A DNA stretch of 64,000 nucleotides, from NCBI RefSeq assembly GCF_030499515.1, contig NZ_JASTWJ010000001.1:9776001-9840000 (forward strand), written 5' to 3'. Under the pieces are notes generated by a model. The model was not told the DNA's origin. It did no database searches and worked only from the letters and a program-made list of their open reading frames with translations. Both the position numbers and the translations under genes were made by a program. The stretch's first letter is position 1. Every line of letters starts with the position of its first letter. Below are positions 42,370 to 51,880 of the stretch, piece by piece. Source of the stretch: Streptomyces sp. DT2A-34. GTDB taxonomy: Bacteria; Actinomycetota; Actinomycetes; Streptomycetales; Streptomycetaceae.

Positions 42370-43779
42370 ATGACCGCCGCCACCCGCAGCGAGCACGACC
42401 TCCTCGGCGACCGTGACGTCCCCGTCGACGCGTACTGGGGCGTCCACACCCTGCGTGCCACGGAGAACTTCCCGATCACCGGGACGCCGATCTCCGCCTA
42501 CCCGCACCTGATCGACGCCCTCGCCGCAGTCAAGGAGGCCGCCGCCCTGGCCAACGAGGAGCTCGGTCTGCTGGACGCGAAGAAGGCCGCCGCGATCGTC
42601 GCCGCCTGCCGTGAGATCCGTGCCGGGAAGCTGCACGAGCAGTTCGTGGTGGACGTCATCCAGGGCGGCGCGGGCACGTCGACCAACATGAACGCCAACG
42701 AGGTTATCGCCAACCGGGCGTTGGAGCTGCTGGGCCATGCCAGGGGCGAGTACCGGCACCTGCACCCCAACGAGGACGTCAACCTCGGGCAGTCGACGAA
42801 CGACGTCTACCCGACGGCCGTCAAGGTCGCGACCGTCTTCGCCGTGCGCGGGCTGCTCAAGGCGATGGCCGTGCTCCAGGACGCCTTCGCTCGCAAGGCC
42901 GTCGAGTTCCGGGACGTGCTGAAGATGGGCCGTACGCAGTTGCAGGACGCGGTGCCGATGACGCTCGGTCAGGAGTTCTCGGCGTACGCCGTCATGATTG
43001 ACGAGGACCGGTCCCGTCTTGCCGAGGCAGTCGAGTTGATCCATGAGATCAACCTGGGCGCCACGGCGATCGGCACGGGCCTCAACGCCCCTGCCGGCTA
43101 CGCCGAGTCGGCTCGCCGTCACCTGGCCGAGATCACCGGGCTGCCGTTGGTCACCGCCGCCAACCTGGTCGAGGCGACCCAGGACTGCGGGGCGTTCGTG
43201 CAGATGTCCGGCGTGCTCAAGCGGATCGCCGTGAAGCTGAGCAAGAGCTGCAACGACCTGCGCTTGCTGTCGTCGGGGCCGCGTGCGGGCCTCGGTGAGA
43301 TCAACCTGCCGCCGGTGCAGGCCGGTTCGTCGATCATGCCGGGCAAGGTCAACCCGGTGATCCCCGAGGTCGTCAACCAGGTCGCCTTCGAGGTGATCGG
43401 CAACGACGTCGCCATCACCATGGCCGCCGAGGCCGGACAGCTCCAGCTCAACGCCTTCGAGCCGATCATCCTGCACTCCCTGTCGGAGTCCATCACGCAT
43501 CTGCGGGCCGCCTGCGTGACGCTCGCCGAGCGCTGCGTGGACGGCATCACCGCCAACACCGAGGCGCTGCGCGCGAGCGTGGAGAACTCCATCGGCCTGG
43601 TCACGGCCCTGAACCCGCACATCGGGTACACGGCGGCCACCGACATCGCCAAGGAAGCCCTCGTCACCGGCCGCGGCGTCGCCGAACTCGTCCTGGAACG
43701 ACGCCTGTTGCCGGCCGAGATGCTCGCCGACCTGCTCCGCCCCGAGGTCGTGGCAGGTAGAGGCCAAGCCCTGGCCTGA
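42370..43779 (+). CDS. aspA: Aspartate ammonia-lyase
   Basis: The 469-residue protein is a fumarase/aspartase superfamily lyase with the signature GSSIMPGKVNP near residue 318, the active-site loop region, and the N-terminal YWGVHTLRATENF. The family includes class II fumarase; the residues GTSTNMNANEVIANRA and NPHIGY fit aspartase well. It deaminates L-aspartate to fumarate and ammonia. I chose the ATG with GAGAAGG upstream. It follows the amine operon after a terminator, so it is probably expressed on its own but belongs to the same nitrogen-catabolic region. Confidence 0.88.
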   Translation: MTAATRSEHDLLGDRDVPVDAYWGVHTLRATENFPITGTPISAYPHLIDALAAVKEAAALANEELGLLDAKKAAAIVAACREIRAGKLHEQFVVDVIQGGAGTSTNMNANEVIANRALELLGHARGEYRHLHPNEDVNLGQSTNDVYPTAVKVATVFAVRGLLKAMAVLQDAFARKAVEFRDVLKMGRTQLQDAVPMTLGQEFSAYAVMIDEDRSRLAEAVELIHEINLGATAIGTGLNAPAGYAESARRHLAEITGLPLVTAANLVEATQDCGAFVQMSGVLKRIAVKLSKSCNDLRLLSSGPRAGLGEINLPPVQAGSSIMPGKVNPVIPEVVNQVAFEVIGNDVAITMAAEAGQLQLNAFEPIILHSLSESITHLRAACVTLAERCVDGITANTEALRASVENSIGLVTALNPHIGYTAATDIAKEALVTGRGVAELVLERRLLPAEMLADLLRPEVVAGRGQALA

Positions 43780-43985
43780 CATGCCCGGCGCACCGGTGTA
43801 CCGACTCGGCGGGCAACGGACGCGCGCCGAGGCGGCTTCGTTGGGTCGGGCCGTGCAGCGTGGGTGGCGAAGGCGTCCCGACCGTTGACCGATCTGCGGC
43901 GTCACCGGGCCGGGCTCGATCCGATCGGGCTCATCGCCCGGTGCCGCAGCCAGGGCCCGTCGATGAATTGGTAGTGCGTGTCGTG

Positions 43986-45495
43986 TCAACTCGTGCCTGA
44001 CGTCGCGTTCATGACGTATCTGGCCAGTTCGGTGGGGTCGATGAGCCGGACTGGGAGTGGCTCGCTGTGGTGGCCGTGCCGTTGGAGCAGGGGGCGGGTC
44101 TGCTGGATGAGGGGGTGCGCATCTGGTTCTCGCCGATATGGAAGAGGTGGGCGAGAAGCGAGGCGGGCAGGCCGCGCTGGTCCAGGACGGCGGCCCAGAT
44201 GATGTTCTCGACAGCCGGTTTCCGGTGCCGGTGCCGTTGTTCCGGCGGCATCGCGTCGATCATGTCGCGGAGCTCGGCGACGAGGCGGTCCAGGGCCTGG
44301 CGGGTGATGCCGGTGAGGGCGGGGTGGGTGGTCAGGACCGTGTCGAAGGTGGGCCGTGCGGGGGTGAGCGCGGCGGCCGGGCGGCTGCAGCGGCACCGGT
44401 GGGACGCCGGGCTGGGGCGGGATGGTGTAGTTCCACTCGCCGTGGAAGCCATCGGTGTTGATCTTCAGGGCGGCGGCGTGTTGTGCGTCGATCTCGATTC
44501 CCATGGGGTATTTGGTCTCGTCCAGCCGAGAGGTCACGCGCAGTCCGGTCCGGGTGGTGGTGGAGGCGATCAGGTTCAGCGCGACGTCGAGGCTGGTCAG
44601 CGGGCGGGCACGCCAGTTCATGGAGATGAAGGAGAACAGCCGGTGCTCGACCCGGTTCCACTTCGATGTTCCCGGCGGCAGGTGGCACACGCTGATCTCC
44701 AGGCCGGTCTCGGTGGCCAGAACGGCGAGGTTGGCCTTCCAGGCTTTGGCGCGGGAGCTGTTGGAGCCGCCGCCGTCGGCGGTGATCAGCAGGCGCTTCA
44801 CGTCGGGGTAGGCGGCGTGGCCTTCCTCGTTCCACCAGCGGCGCAGGGCGGCGACGGCGAACGCGGCGGTGTCGTGGTCGGTGCCGACCACGACGAAGCC
44901 GGCGTTGCGTCCCACGTCGTAGATGCCGTAGGGGATCGCGGTGCCGGTGGCCTGGGAGGGGAAGTCGTGGTCGAGGACCTTGAGCGGACTGCCCGGCGGG
45001 ACCCACGCCCGTCCGGCCTGTGCGAACAGTCCGATCTGTTCCTTCTTCTTCGTGTCCACGCTGATCACCGGGTCGCCCGCGTCCAGAAACCGGCTCACCT
45101 GGGCGTTGAGGTGCCGGAACTGGGCGTCGCGGTCGGGATGCGCGCTGCCCGCCAGGACGCGGGCGTTTCCGCGCAGGCTGGGCCCGGCCTCCTTCAGCAG
45201 TGGCGACCGTGTCCCGTCCGACGTCGTGTCCCCGGGCGGCCAGCTCCCGCGCCAGGTTCCGCAGCGACTTCGTGGTCCAGGTCAGCGGCCCTATCGGGTC
45301 GCCCTGCGTGCTGTCGTCGACCAGGTCCAGCAGCGCGGTACGCAGTCCGGGGTCCTTGTCGGCCGCAGCCGGGCGGGCCCCCGCCGGCGCGGCGCACCCG
45401 GCCCTCCGGTTCGGCACCCTGCTCAAGATCGGCCATGCCCCGGCTGACACAGCCCTTCGACACCCCGGCGGCCGAGGCGACGGCGGCGATCCCAC
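43986..45495 (-). pseudogene. Decayed ISAzo13-family transposase with C-terminal extension
   Basis: The longest frame contains the ISAzo13 DDE core: VISVDTKKKEQIG, LLITADGGGSNSSR, the WNRVEHRLFSFISMNW block with the last acidic residue, and FHGEWNYTI. Upstream parts (GIAAVASAAGVSKGCVSRG, ALLDLVDDSTQGDP) lie in other frames, with shifts near 45380 and 45198. The true C-terminus continues in a second frame from about 44390 (TGITRQALDRLVAELRDMI, WAAVLDQRGLPASLLAHLF) and shifts again near 44112 to end in ELARYVMNATSGTS. The N-terminus is missing. At least four frameshifts show it is inactive. Confidence 0.85.
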
Positions 45496-45650
45496 CGTGT
45501 CCGAGCACTCATCGAAACGCCCCATACCACGTCAACGAGCCCAGGTCCCGGGAAGCAACACATAGATTCCCGACGGCCCCTACAAGGGTTGATGCCTGAT
45601 GTGCCGCTTCGTCGAGGGTGAGCGGGCTGGTCGCGGCGACGCAGGGCGGC

Positions 45651-46073
45651 TTACGGCCGCGGCTGGGCGAACAAGCCCTGCTCGGTCTCGACCAGGATGC
45701 CGCGCTCGGCCAGTCGCTTGAGTTTCAGGCGGGTGTTGTTGATGTTGTTGGGCGCGATCTCCAGGTCCATCGCCTCGCACACCTGCCGTGCCCGCAGCGG
45801 GGCGTCGGTCGCGGCGAACACCGCCATGATCTGCTGGTAGGCCGGATGGTCCGGCAGCTTCGGGGGTGGCGGCGCGGGCGAGGCCGGCTCGGGCAGCTCC
45901 AGCAGCGTCTTGCGGGTGATCCGGATCTCTTCGGCGGTGCGGTGGAACTCCTCCAACTGCGCGGAAAGCTCCGCGATCCGCTCCTTGGCCGCGTCGGCCT
46001 GCGCGGTGATCTCCCGCTCCCGTTCCTCCAGTCGTGCTGGCACCGCGCCGAGGGTGAGCTGATCGCCCCTCAT
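45651..46073 (-). CDS. Coiled-coil/winged-helix protein, transposon-associated type
   Basis: The 140-residue protein has a charged coiled coil at residues about 12-55 (ARLEEREREITAQADAAKER), a Pro-rich hinge and a C-terminal winged helix (QQIMAVFAATDAPLRARQVC, NINNTRLKLKRLAERGILVE). A similar winged-helix end is left as a fragment at 53206. Proteins like this sit beside insertion sequences in Streptomyces and may regulate or assist transposition (inferred). Open sequence upstream without a start codon hints that the original gene was longer. Confidence 0.6.
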   Translation of the reverse strand: MRGDQLTLGAVPARLEEREREITAQADAAKERIAELSAQLEEFHRTAEEIRITRKTLLELPEPASPAPPPPKLPDHPAYQQIMAVFAATDAPLRARQVCEAMDLEIAPNNINNTRLKLKRLAERGILVETEQGLFAQPRP

Positions 46074-46246
46074 GCGGTGTGCCAGGAGGGCGCGGTCGCT
46101 CCGGTCAGCCGACGCGGTATCACCGCGGTCATCGCCCAGTACACCCGCGACTCGTCAGGTGCGGGGCTGGTGTTCGTAGTCGCGTGCCGGCGGCTCGCTG
46201 CCCACGGCCACCCGGTGCCCTACAGCAGCCTGGCCCGGTCCAGGGC

Positions 46247-47863
46247 TCAGCCCGGATGCTGTGGCTCCTCGCTGTGGCCGCCGGGTTCGGCCGCCGTACC
46301 GGGGTGGTCCGGGGTTCGCTCCGGGGTGGTCGTGGTGTCGGGGTGGGGGACGGTCGCGGGGGTGTCGGGAGGTCCGGGCTGCCGGAGCTTCTTGCGGAGG
46401 CTGAGGAGGGGTACGGCGACCGTGAAGACGACGACGAAGGCGAGCAGCGTGGCGGAGACGGGGCGGCCCAGGAAGCCGGTCACGTCGCCGTCGAACATCC
46501 GCATCGAGCGCCGGAAGTCTGTCTCCAGCAGGTTGCCGAGCACGAAGGCGAGGACGAGCGGGCCGGGCGGCAAACCGACCTTCTTCATCAGGTAGCCGAC
46601 GACGCCGAGCACGACCACGGCGAGCATGTCGAACATGCTGGAGCGGATCGTGTAGACGCCGATCATGGTGATGAGCACGGTCAGCGGCGCCAGGATGCTG
46701 GCCCGGACGCGCAGCACGCGGACGAACAGCCCGATCAGCGGCATGCTGAGGATGATCAGGAACAGGTTCCCGATGTACATGGAGTCGATGACGCCCCAGA
46801 ACACCTCGGGATGTTCGTCGATCATCTGCGGGCCCGGGGTCACGCCCGCCAGCAGCAGGGCGCCGAACATGACGGCCATGGTCGCGTTGGCCGGGATGCC
46901 GAGGGTGAGCAGCGGGATGAACGAGGAGGTGGCGGCGGTGTTGTTGGCCGCCTCCGGGCCCGCGACCCCCTCGATCGCGCCCTTGCCGAACCGCTCGGGC
47001 GTCCTGGAGGAGCGCTTCTCGACCGTGTACGCGACCATCGAGGCCATCGTGGCGCCGCCGCCGGGAAGGATGCCGAGGAAGAAGCCCACCACCGTCCCCC
47101 GGGCGATCGCCCACCTGGACTGCACGAACTCCGCCCGGCTGGGCCGGGCCCGGCCGACGCGGGGCTTCGGCGGGGCGCCCTGGCGAAGGCCTTCGAGGCT
47201 GTGCAGGATCTCGCCGATGCCGAACAGGCCCATGGCGAGGATGACGAAGTCGAGCCCGTCGGCGAGTTGGTCGCTGCCGAAGGTGTAGCGAGCGCTGCCC
47301 AGGAGCGGGTCGCGGCCCACGGTGGCGAGCAGCAGCCCGATGCTGCCCGCAAGGAGGCTGCGGCGCAGGGATCCGGTGCTCAGGGTGGAGATCATCAGGA
47401 TGCCGAGCAGCGCGAGCGCGGCGTACTCCGGCGGGCCGAAGGCGAGAGCCCAGCCCGCCACCAACGGGGCCGCCACGGTCAGTGCGACGATGCCTACGGT
47501 GCCGCCGATGAAGGAGGCGATCGCGGCGATGCCGAGCGCGGATCCGGCGCGGCCCGTGCGGGCCATCTCGTAGCCGTCGATGGCGGTCACCACCGTCGAG
47601 GCCTCTCCGGGCAGGCGGAGCAGCACCGAGGTGACTGTGCCGCCGTACTGGGCGCCGTAGAAGATGCCGGCGAGCAGGATGATCGCCGAGGCCGGTTCGA
47701 GGGTGTACGTGACTGGCAGCAGGATGGCGATGGTGGCGGCCGGGCCGAGGCCGGGCAGCACGCCGACCAGCATGCCGAGGGTCACCCCGATCAGGCAGTA
47801 CAGCAGGTTCTGCGGCTCGAAGACCACGCCGAAGCCGTCCAGAGCGGGAGCGAGGAAGTCCAT
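46247..47863 (-). CDS. tctA: Tripartite tricarboxylate transporter, large membrane subunit
   Basis: The 538-residue protein has about eleven membrane segments and the TctA motifs GMLVGVLPGLGPAATIAILLP and GFFLGILPGGGATMASMVAYT, the two conserved Gly/Pro loops of the family. Its last 45 residues are a Pro/Thr/His-rich cytoplasmic tail. With tctB and tctC it forms a secondary, binding-protein-dependent carboxylate importer. The link to kdgD points to glucarate or a related sugar diacid rather than citrate. Confidence 0.93.
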   Translation of the reverse strand: MDFLAPALDGFGVVFEPQNLLYCLIGVTLGMLVGVLPGLGPAATIAILLPVTYTLEPASAIILLAGIFYGAQYGGTVTSVLLRLPGEASTVVTAIDGYEMARTGRAGSALGIAAIASFIGGTVGIVALTVAAPLVAGWALAFGPPEYAALALLGILMISTLSTGSLRRSLLAGSIGLLLATVGRDPLLGSARYTFGSDQLADGLDFVILAMGLFGIGEILHSLEGLRQGAPPKPRVGRARPSRAEFVQSRWAIARGTVVGFFLGILPGGGATMASMVAYTVEKRSSRTPERFGKGAIEGVAGPEAANNTAATSSFIPLLTLGIPANATMAVMFGALLLAGVTPGPQMIDEHPEVFWGVIDSMYIGNLFLIILSMPLIGLFVRVLRVRASILAPLTVLITMIGVYTIRSSMFDMLAVVVLGVVGYLMKKVGLPPGPLVLAFVLGNLLETDFRRSMRMFDGDVTGFLGRPVSATLLAFVVVFTVAVPLLSLRKKLRQPGPPDTPATVPHPDTTTTPERTPDHPGTAAEPGGHSEEPQHPG

Positions 47864-47887
47864 CGGGTTCTCACAGGTGTTGAGGGA

Positions 47888-48325
47888 TCAGAACGCGACG
47901 AGATGAGGCAGCGAGACGCCCAGCGCGACGATGAAGAGCAAATAAGACGCTGCACACGCGGCCAGCGCCACGGCCAGGCTGAGCCGCCAGCTGTCCCGGC
48001 CGAAGCCGCGCATCCACAGCACCAGCAGGAGCACCGTCATGACCTCGAAGCCCACCTGCTCGATGAGCAGGGTGTACGCGACCAGCGACAGGGCGCCCAG
48101 GGCCACCACGGCGGTTTGCCTGCTGAACGGCTCCTGCTCGGTGTCCGCGCCGGGATTGAGGAGCAGCGAGGCGGACAGCGTCACCATGGTGAGGCTCACG
48201 ATCAGGGGCCACAGCCCGGGGCCGGGGTCGGCGGGCGAACCCAGTCCCATCGATACGGCCGCCAGGGCGGCGAGGGCGCCGATGCCGAGCGGCACCAGCG
48301 CCCCCAGTCGTGCCTGGGTCCTCAT
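47888..48325 (-). CDS. tctB: Tripartite tricarboxylate transporter, small membrane subunit
   Basis: The 145-residue protein has four predicted membrane segments and the TctB motif region GLGSPADPGPGLWPLIVS near the N-terminus. It pairs with TctA. It lies between tctC and tctA with short gaps. Confidence 0.88.
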   Translation of the reverse strand: MRTQARLGALVPLGIGALAALAAVSMGLGSPADPGPGLWPLIVSLTMVTLSASLLLNPGADTEQEPFSRQTAVVALGALSLVAYTLLIEQVGFEVMTVLLLVLWMRGFGRDSWRLSLAVALAACAASYLLFIVALGVSLPHLVAF

Positions 48326-48328
48326 GCC

Positions 48329-49348
48329 TCAGCCCTCGCTCTTCAGGTCCAGACCGAACTTGTCGATGAGCTCGCCGTAGCGCTTCTTGGCGGTCTCGAC
48401 CTGCTTGACGACGGCGTCCGGCGAGGCCTCCCAACGGCCGATGTAGTTGCTCTCCAGGAACTTGCCGTACTCCGGGTCCTTGAAGGCCTTCTTCAGCGCC
48501 GCTCGCAGCTCGGAGACGACGTTGTCCGGCAGTCCTGCCGGGCCGGCGACCCAGCGGCGCTGGTCCACGACGACGTCGTGGCCGGACTCGACAGCGGTGG
48601 GCACGTCGGGCAGGAAGTCGATGCGCTCCTTGGCGAAAACCGCCAGTGGACGCAGCTTTTCGGACGTGAGATGGGGAGCGGCCTCGGCCACGTGGACGGC
48701 GCCGACGTCCACCTGGCTGCCCAGCAGCGCGGTCACTGTGGGCGCGCCGCCGTCGAACGGGATGCCGCTGGCTTTGACGCCGGCGTCGCCGAAGAGGAGG
48801 GCCTGGGCCAGCTCACTGCCGGTGCCGGCGCCTGTGGTGCCGTACTTGACCGACTTCTTCGCGAGCAGGTCGTCGAGGGTCTCGATGTCCGACTGCGCCG
48901 GGACGACGAGGACGTAGTCCTCCACGGTCAGCCCGGAGATGACGTCCATGTCGGACATCTTGATCGGGTCATCGTCGACGACGGTGTGCGGGCCGATCGA
49001 CATGAGCGACTGGAAGAGCATGACCAGGTTGTAGCCGTCGGGCTCGCGGCCCAGGATCTCCTTGCCGCCCACGGCGCCGTTGGCGCCGGGCTTGTTCTCC
49101 ACCACAACGGACTGTCCCAGGGGGTCCTCCAACGCCTTGGCGGCGGCGCGCGATATCAGGTCGGTGCTGCCGCCCGGGTCGGAAGGCGCGGTCCACTCCA
49201 CGGTCTTGGTGGGATAGTTCTCGGCGTCTTCGCCGCTGCCCCCGCCGCCCTGGACCCCTCCGCACGAGGTGAGGGTGAGAAGAGCGGCGGCGCAGACAGC
49301 CGCGCCGGCGAGGTGCCGGCCCTGGCGCAGTCGGGCCTGGAACATCAT
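48329..49348 (-). CDS. tctC: Tripartite tricarboxylate transporter binding lipoprotein (Bug family)
   Basis: The 339-residue protein has a signal peptide with lipobox LTSC near residue 29, then the Bug family pattern: YPTKTVEWTAPSDPGGSTDL, VVENKPGANGAVGGKEI and the Gly/Thr pocket KYGTTGAGTGSELA. Bug proteins bind carboxylic acids through two conserved waters. The tctB gene starts four bases after its stop. Confidence 0.92.
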   Translation of the reverse strand: MMFQARLRQGRHLAGAAVCAAALLTLTSCGGVQGGGGSGEDAENYPTKTVEWTAPSDPGGSTDLISRAAAKALEDPLGQSVVVENKPGANGAVGGKEILGREPDGYNLVMLFQSLMSIGPHTVVDDDPIKMSDMDVISGLTVEDYVLVVPAQSDIETLDDLLAKKSVKYGTTGAGTGSELAQALLFGDAGVKASGIPFDGGAPTVTALLGSQVDVGAVHVAEAAPHLTSEKLRPLAVFAKERIDFLPDVPTAVESGHDVVVDQRRWVAGPAGLPDNVVSELRAALKKAFKDPEYGKFLESNYIGRWEASPDAVVKQVETAKKRYGELIDKFGLDLKSEG

Positions 49349-49539
49349 TGTTCTCCTTCATGGGTGGGGTTCTGGCCGGCCGGGGTCACCACCGCGGGAG
49401 CGGTGGCTGCGTCCAGTCGGGGTGCTCGCGCCGCATGGCCGCGACGTCGTCGCAGTCGTGGCACTGCGGCGTCCGGTTGAACCGTTCGTGCAGGCGGGCT
49501 GGTCGTGCAGGCGGGCTGGCACCAGGGCGTGGACGTCCG

Positions 49540-49731
49540 CGATCTCCTCGTCGGGGTGGTCGCGGCTGGCGTAGGTCTCACCGATGCGACGACGCCGTCG
49601 GAGGTCTCTGTCCCGACGATGCTGCCGGGTGTGTACGGCTGATGCGCACCAAGGAAGTTGAACAGCGGCGGGTCACTGATGAGGATGGGGGTGACGGTCA
49701 CCTTGGCGATGCGAGGCGCGCTGCTGAGCAC
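49540..49731 (-). pseudogene. Glucarate dehydratase 5' fragment (frameshifted)
   Basis: The first 48 codons read MLSSAPRIAKVTVTPILISD through FLGAHQPYTPGSIVGTET to SDGVV, the N-terminus of enolase-superfamily glucarate dehydratases. A base is then missing near 49598. The next frame continues correctly as IGETYASRDHPDEEIADVHA before losing similarity. The barrel with the catalytic residues is absent. Lying between kdgD and tctC, it is the remains of gudD in this operon. Confidence 0.8.
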
Positions 49732-49748
49732 GACGGTCCCTCACTTCC

Positions 49749-50702
49749 TCACCTGTCCGTTGCGAGTGCCAGGCCGGTGTGCAGGAGGGCCTCGAGTTGC
49801 CCCAGGTGGTCAGGGGCCGGATCCATAAGGGGCGCGCGGACCGGGCCGACCGGGGCTCCGCGGAGCCGGGCCGCCGCCTTGACCAGGGACACCGCATAAC
49901 CCGTGCCCTGGTCGCGCAGTTCGACGAGAGGCAGGTAGAACTCCCTCAGCAGGTGTTCCATTCTTGGGTGGTCTCCGGCCCGGTGCGCCGCGTAGAAGGC
50001 GCCCGCGATCTCGGGTGCGAAGGCGTGGACCGCCGAGGAGTAGGCGGGGATGCCGATGCTCGCGTACGCCCGTACCTGCATCTCGGCGGTGGCCACGCCG
50101 TTGAAGAACAGCCAGTCGTCGGGCGCCACCAGCCGCAGCCGCTGCATCTGGTCGAGGTCGCCGTGCCCGTCCTTGAGGCCGACGACGCCGTCGACCGTGG
50201 CCAGTTCCCTGGCCGCGGCGGTGCTCAGCTTGACCTGCCCGCGCTGGTAGACGATCAGGGGAAGGGGCGAGCCGCCCGCCACCGCGCGGACATGGTCCAC
50301 ATATCCGCGCTGCGGGGCGGAGATGAGGTAGTGCGGCATGAGCAGCCCGGCGTCCGCGCCGGCCCCCTCTGCGAGCCGGGCGAACTGCAGCCCGAGCGAC
50401 CAGCCGTACCCGACGCCGGCCACCACAGGGACCTGTCCCGCCACCACCTCGACGGCGGCGCGTACGACGGCGTGGTACTCCTCGGCGGACAGCGAGAAGA
50501 ACTCACCGGTTCCGCAGGCGACGAAGACGGCACCCGGACCGGCGGCGAGCTGCGCAGCCAGGTGGGTGCGGAAGCCGTCGAGGTCGAGGCCGCCTTCGGC
50601 GTCGAAGGATGTCAGCGGGAAGGACAGGACACCCTGCGCCATCCCTTTGCGCAGCCGATCCGCCGTCTCGCGGTCGCGCTCGATATCCCGAGTCGTCTCC
50701 AT
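49749..50702 (-). CDS. kdgD: 5-dehydro-4-deoxyglucarate dehydratase
   Basis: The 317-residue protein belongs to the DHDPS/NAL TIM-barrel family. It has VLSFPLTSFDAEGGLDLDGF, the substrate-carboxylate loop FVACGTGEFFSLS, a Tyr in PLIVYQRGQVKLS and the Schiff-base Lys in VVGLKDGHGDLDQM. The pattern is that of KdgD, which decarboxylates and dehydrates 5-keto-4-deoxyglucarate to 2-oxoglutarate semialdehyde. It is the first gene of a leftward operon and faces an IclR gene. Confidence 0.9.
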   Translation of the reverse strand: METTRDIERDRETADRLRKGMAQGVLSFPLTSFDAEGGLDLDGFRTHLAAQLAAGPGAVFVACGTGEFFSLSAEEYHAVVRAAVEVVAGQVPVVAGVGYGWSLGLQFARLAEGAGADAGLLMPHYLISAPQRGYVDHVRAVAGGSPLPLIVYQRGQVKLSTAAARELATVDGVVGLKDGHGDLDQMQRLRLVAPDDWLFFNGVATAEMQVRAYASIGIPAYSSAVHAFAPEIAGAFYAAHRAGDHPRMEHLLREFYLPLVELRDQGTGYAVSLVKAAARLRGAPVGPVRAPLMDPAPDHLGQLEALLHTGLALATDR

Positions 50703-50711
50703 GCATGCCAC

Positions 50712-50731
50712 CTGTCTCTGTATGTAGACAG
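50712..50731. promoter_or_regulatory. Inverted repeat between kdgD and its IclR regulator
   Basis: CTGTCT and AGACAG are perfect arms separated by 8 bp, ten bases upstream of the kdgD start. This position would let a regulator block kdgD transcription or translation start. Binding by the divergent IclR protein is inferred. Confidence 0.5.
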
Positions 50732-50821
50732 TCGTCTCGTGATGGAGAGCATGGCTACATGGCTGATAACCGTCAAGCATCGGTGCAAGAATTCTTCGAG
50801 TGCGTTCGGAAGGGGTTGGCG

Positions 50822-51613
50822 ATGAGTGAGCCTGAGGCGGTCAGTGGCGTACGGGGCGTGAAGTCGGCAGCCCGTACGGTCGAGTTGCTCGAGCTCCTGG
50901 CCGCGCGGCAGAACCGGCCCGCCCGGCTGCGAGAACTCAGCGAGGCCCTCGGCGCCCCGCGCAGCAGCGTCTACGCTCTGCTGCGGACCCTGACGGAGCA
51001 CGGCTGGGTCCGCACCGATCCCTCCGGCACGCTCTACAGCGTCGGCATCCGCGCCCTCCTCGCGGGGACGACCTACCTGGACGCGGACCCTTATCTGCGC
51101 ATCGTCCAGCCGCTGATCAACGACCTGAGCGCCAGGCTCGACGAGACCATCCACTACGGGCGACTGGACCGCACGGACATCGTCTATCTGGCGACGCACG
51201 AATCCAGCCAGTACCTCCGCCCCTTCAGCCGGGTCGGCCGCCGGCTCCCGGCCTTCAGCACGGCACTGGGCAAGGCGCTGCTCGCCGAGCGGCTGGACAC
51301 CGACCTGGCCGACCATGTCCCCGACACGCTGAAGCCCCTCACACCGAACACCCACACCAACCACGACGCTCTGATCAAGGACCTGCGGGCCACCGCCGAG
51401 CGCGGATACGCCATCGACAACGAGGAGAACTTCGTCGGCGTCGTCTGCTACGGATTCTCACTCCGGTTCACCACGCCCCCGATCGACGCGATCAGCTGCT
51501 CGATCCCCATCGACCGGCTGAGCCCCGCGAGGACCGAGGAACTCATCGAGGCCATGCGGCTCACCCGGCTGTCGATCGAGCGGATGGCGCCGATCGACCA
51601 CACGATGCCGTAG
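50822..51613 (+). CDS. IclR-family regulator of the glucarate cluster
   Basis: The 263-residue protein has an N-terminal winged helix (ARTVELLELLAARQNRPARL, RSSVYALLRTLTEHGWV) and an IclR effector domain ending in ENFVGVVCYGFSLRF. It is unlike the pair at 26975-28831 in the effector region. The ATG follows AAGGGG. Its divergent position to kdgD suggests it senses glucarate or an intermediate. Confidence 0.9.
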   Translation: MSEPEAVSGVRGVKSAARTVELLELLAARQNRPARLRELSEALGAPRSSVYALLRTLTEHGWVRTDPSGTLYSVGIRALLAGTTYLDADPYLRIVQPLINDLSARLDETIHYGRLDRTDIVYLATHESSQYLRPFSRVGRRLPAFSTALGKALLAERLDTDLADHVPDTLKPLTPNTHTNHDALIKDLRATAERGYAIDNEENFVGVVCYGFSLRFTTPPIDAISCSIPIDRLSPARTEELIEAMRLTRLSIERMAPIDHTMP

Positions 51614-51780
51614 GGCGTTCGCCCGACGGGACAGCCACGAGTCGCCCCCATCGACATCGCCGTCACCCCCAGCTCGAAAAGGGGCCGCTTCGATCCATCC
51701 GGACCGCCCCTGACCAGCAGGATCGCCCCTCTGGATGACCATCGGGAGGGTGATCAATTGGAAATCCCCCGAATTGGCAA

Positions 51781-51880
51781 CGGAGTCATCGAGACCTGCT
51801 GCAACCGCCGGCAGCTGCGGAAGCACCCGACCTGGGACTACCCCACCCCGCTGGAGATCCGGCAGCGCCACGACCAAGGT
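51781..51880 (+). pseudogene. Integrase-type transposase 3' fragment
   Basis: The frame VIETCCNRRQLRKHPTWDY, PTPLEIRQRHDQ matches the tail of an IS3/IS481-type rve integrase (usually I-x-x-W-Y-N-x-R-R-x-H followed by TP-x-E). The Trp-Tyr of that motif is replaced by Cys-Cys. Only about 33 codons remain, joined to unrelated sequence. Confidence 0.6.

Noticed and set aside
45618..46246. A plus-strand frame over the transposon-associated region (ITAVIAQYTRDSSGAGLVFV)
   Set aside because: A short protein-like run with no start or motif. The coiled-coil protein on the minus strand is better supported.
46079..49480. Long + strand frame opposite tctA-tctB-tctC
   Set aside because: It is a mirror frame of three membrane/transport genes whose motifs are clear on the minus strand.
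51613..51625. Short hairpin GGGCG-TT-CGCCC after the glucarate IclR gene
   Set aside because: The 2-nt loop and 5-bp stem are too small to call with confidence.
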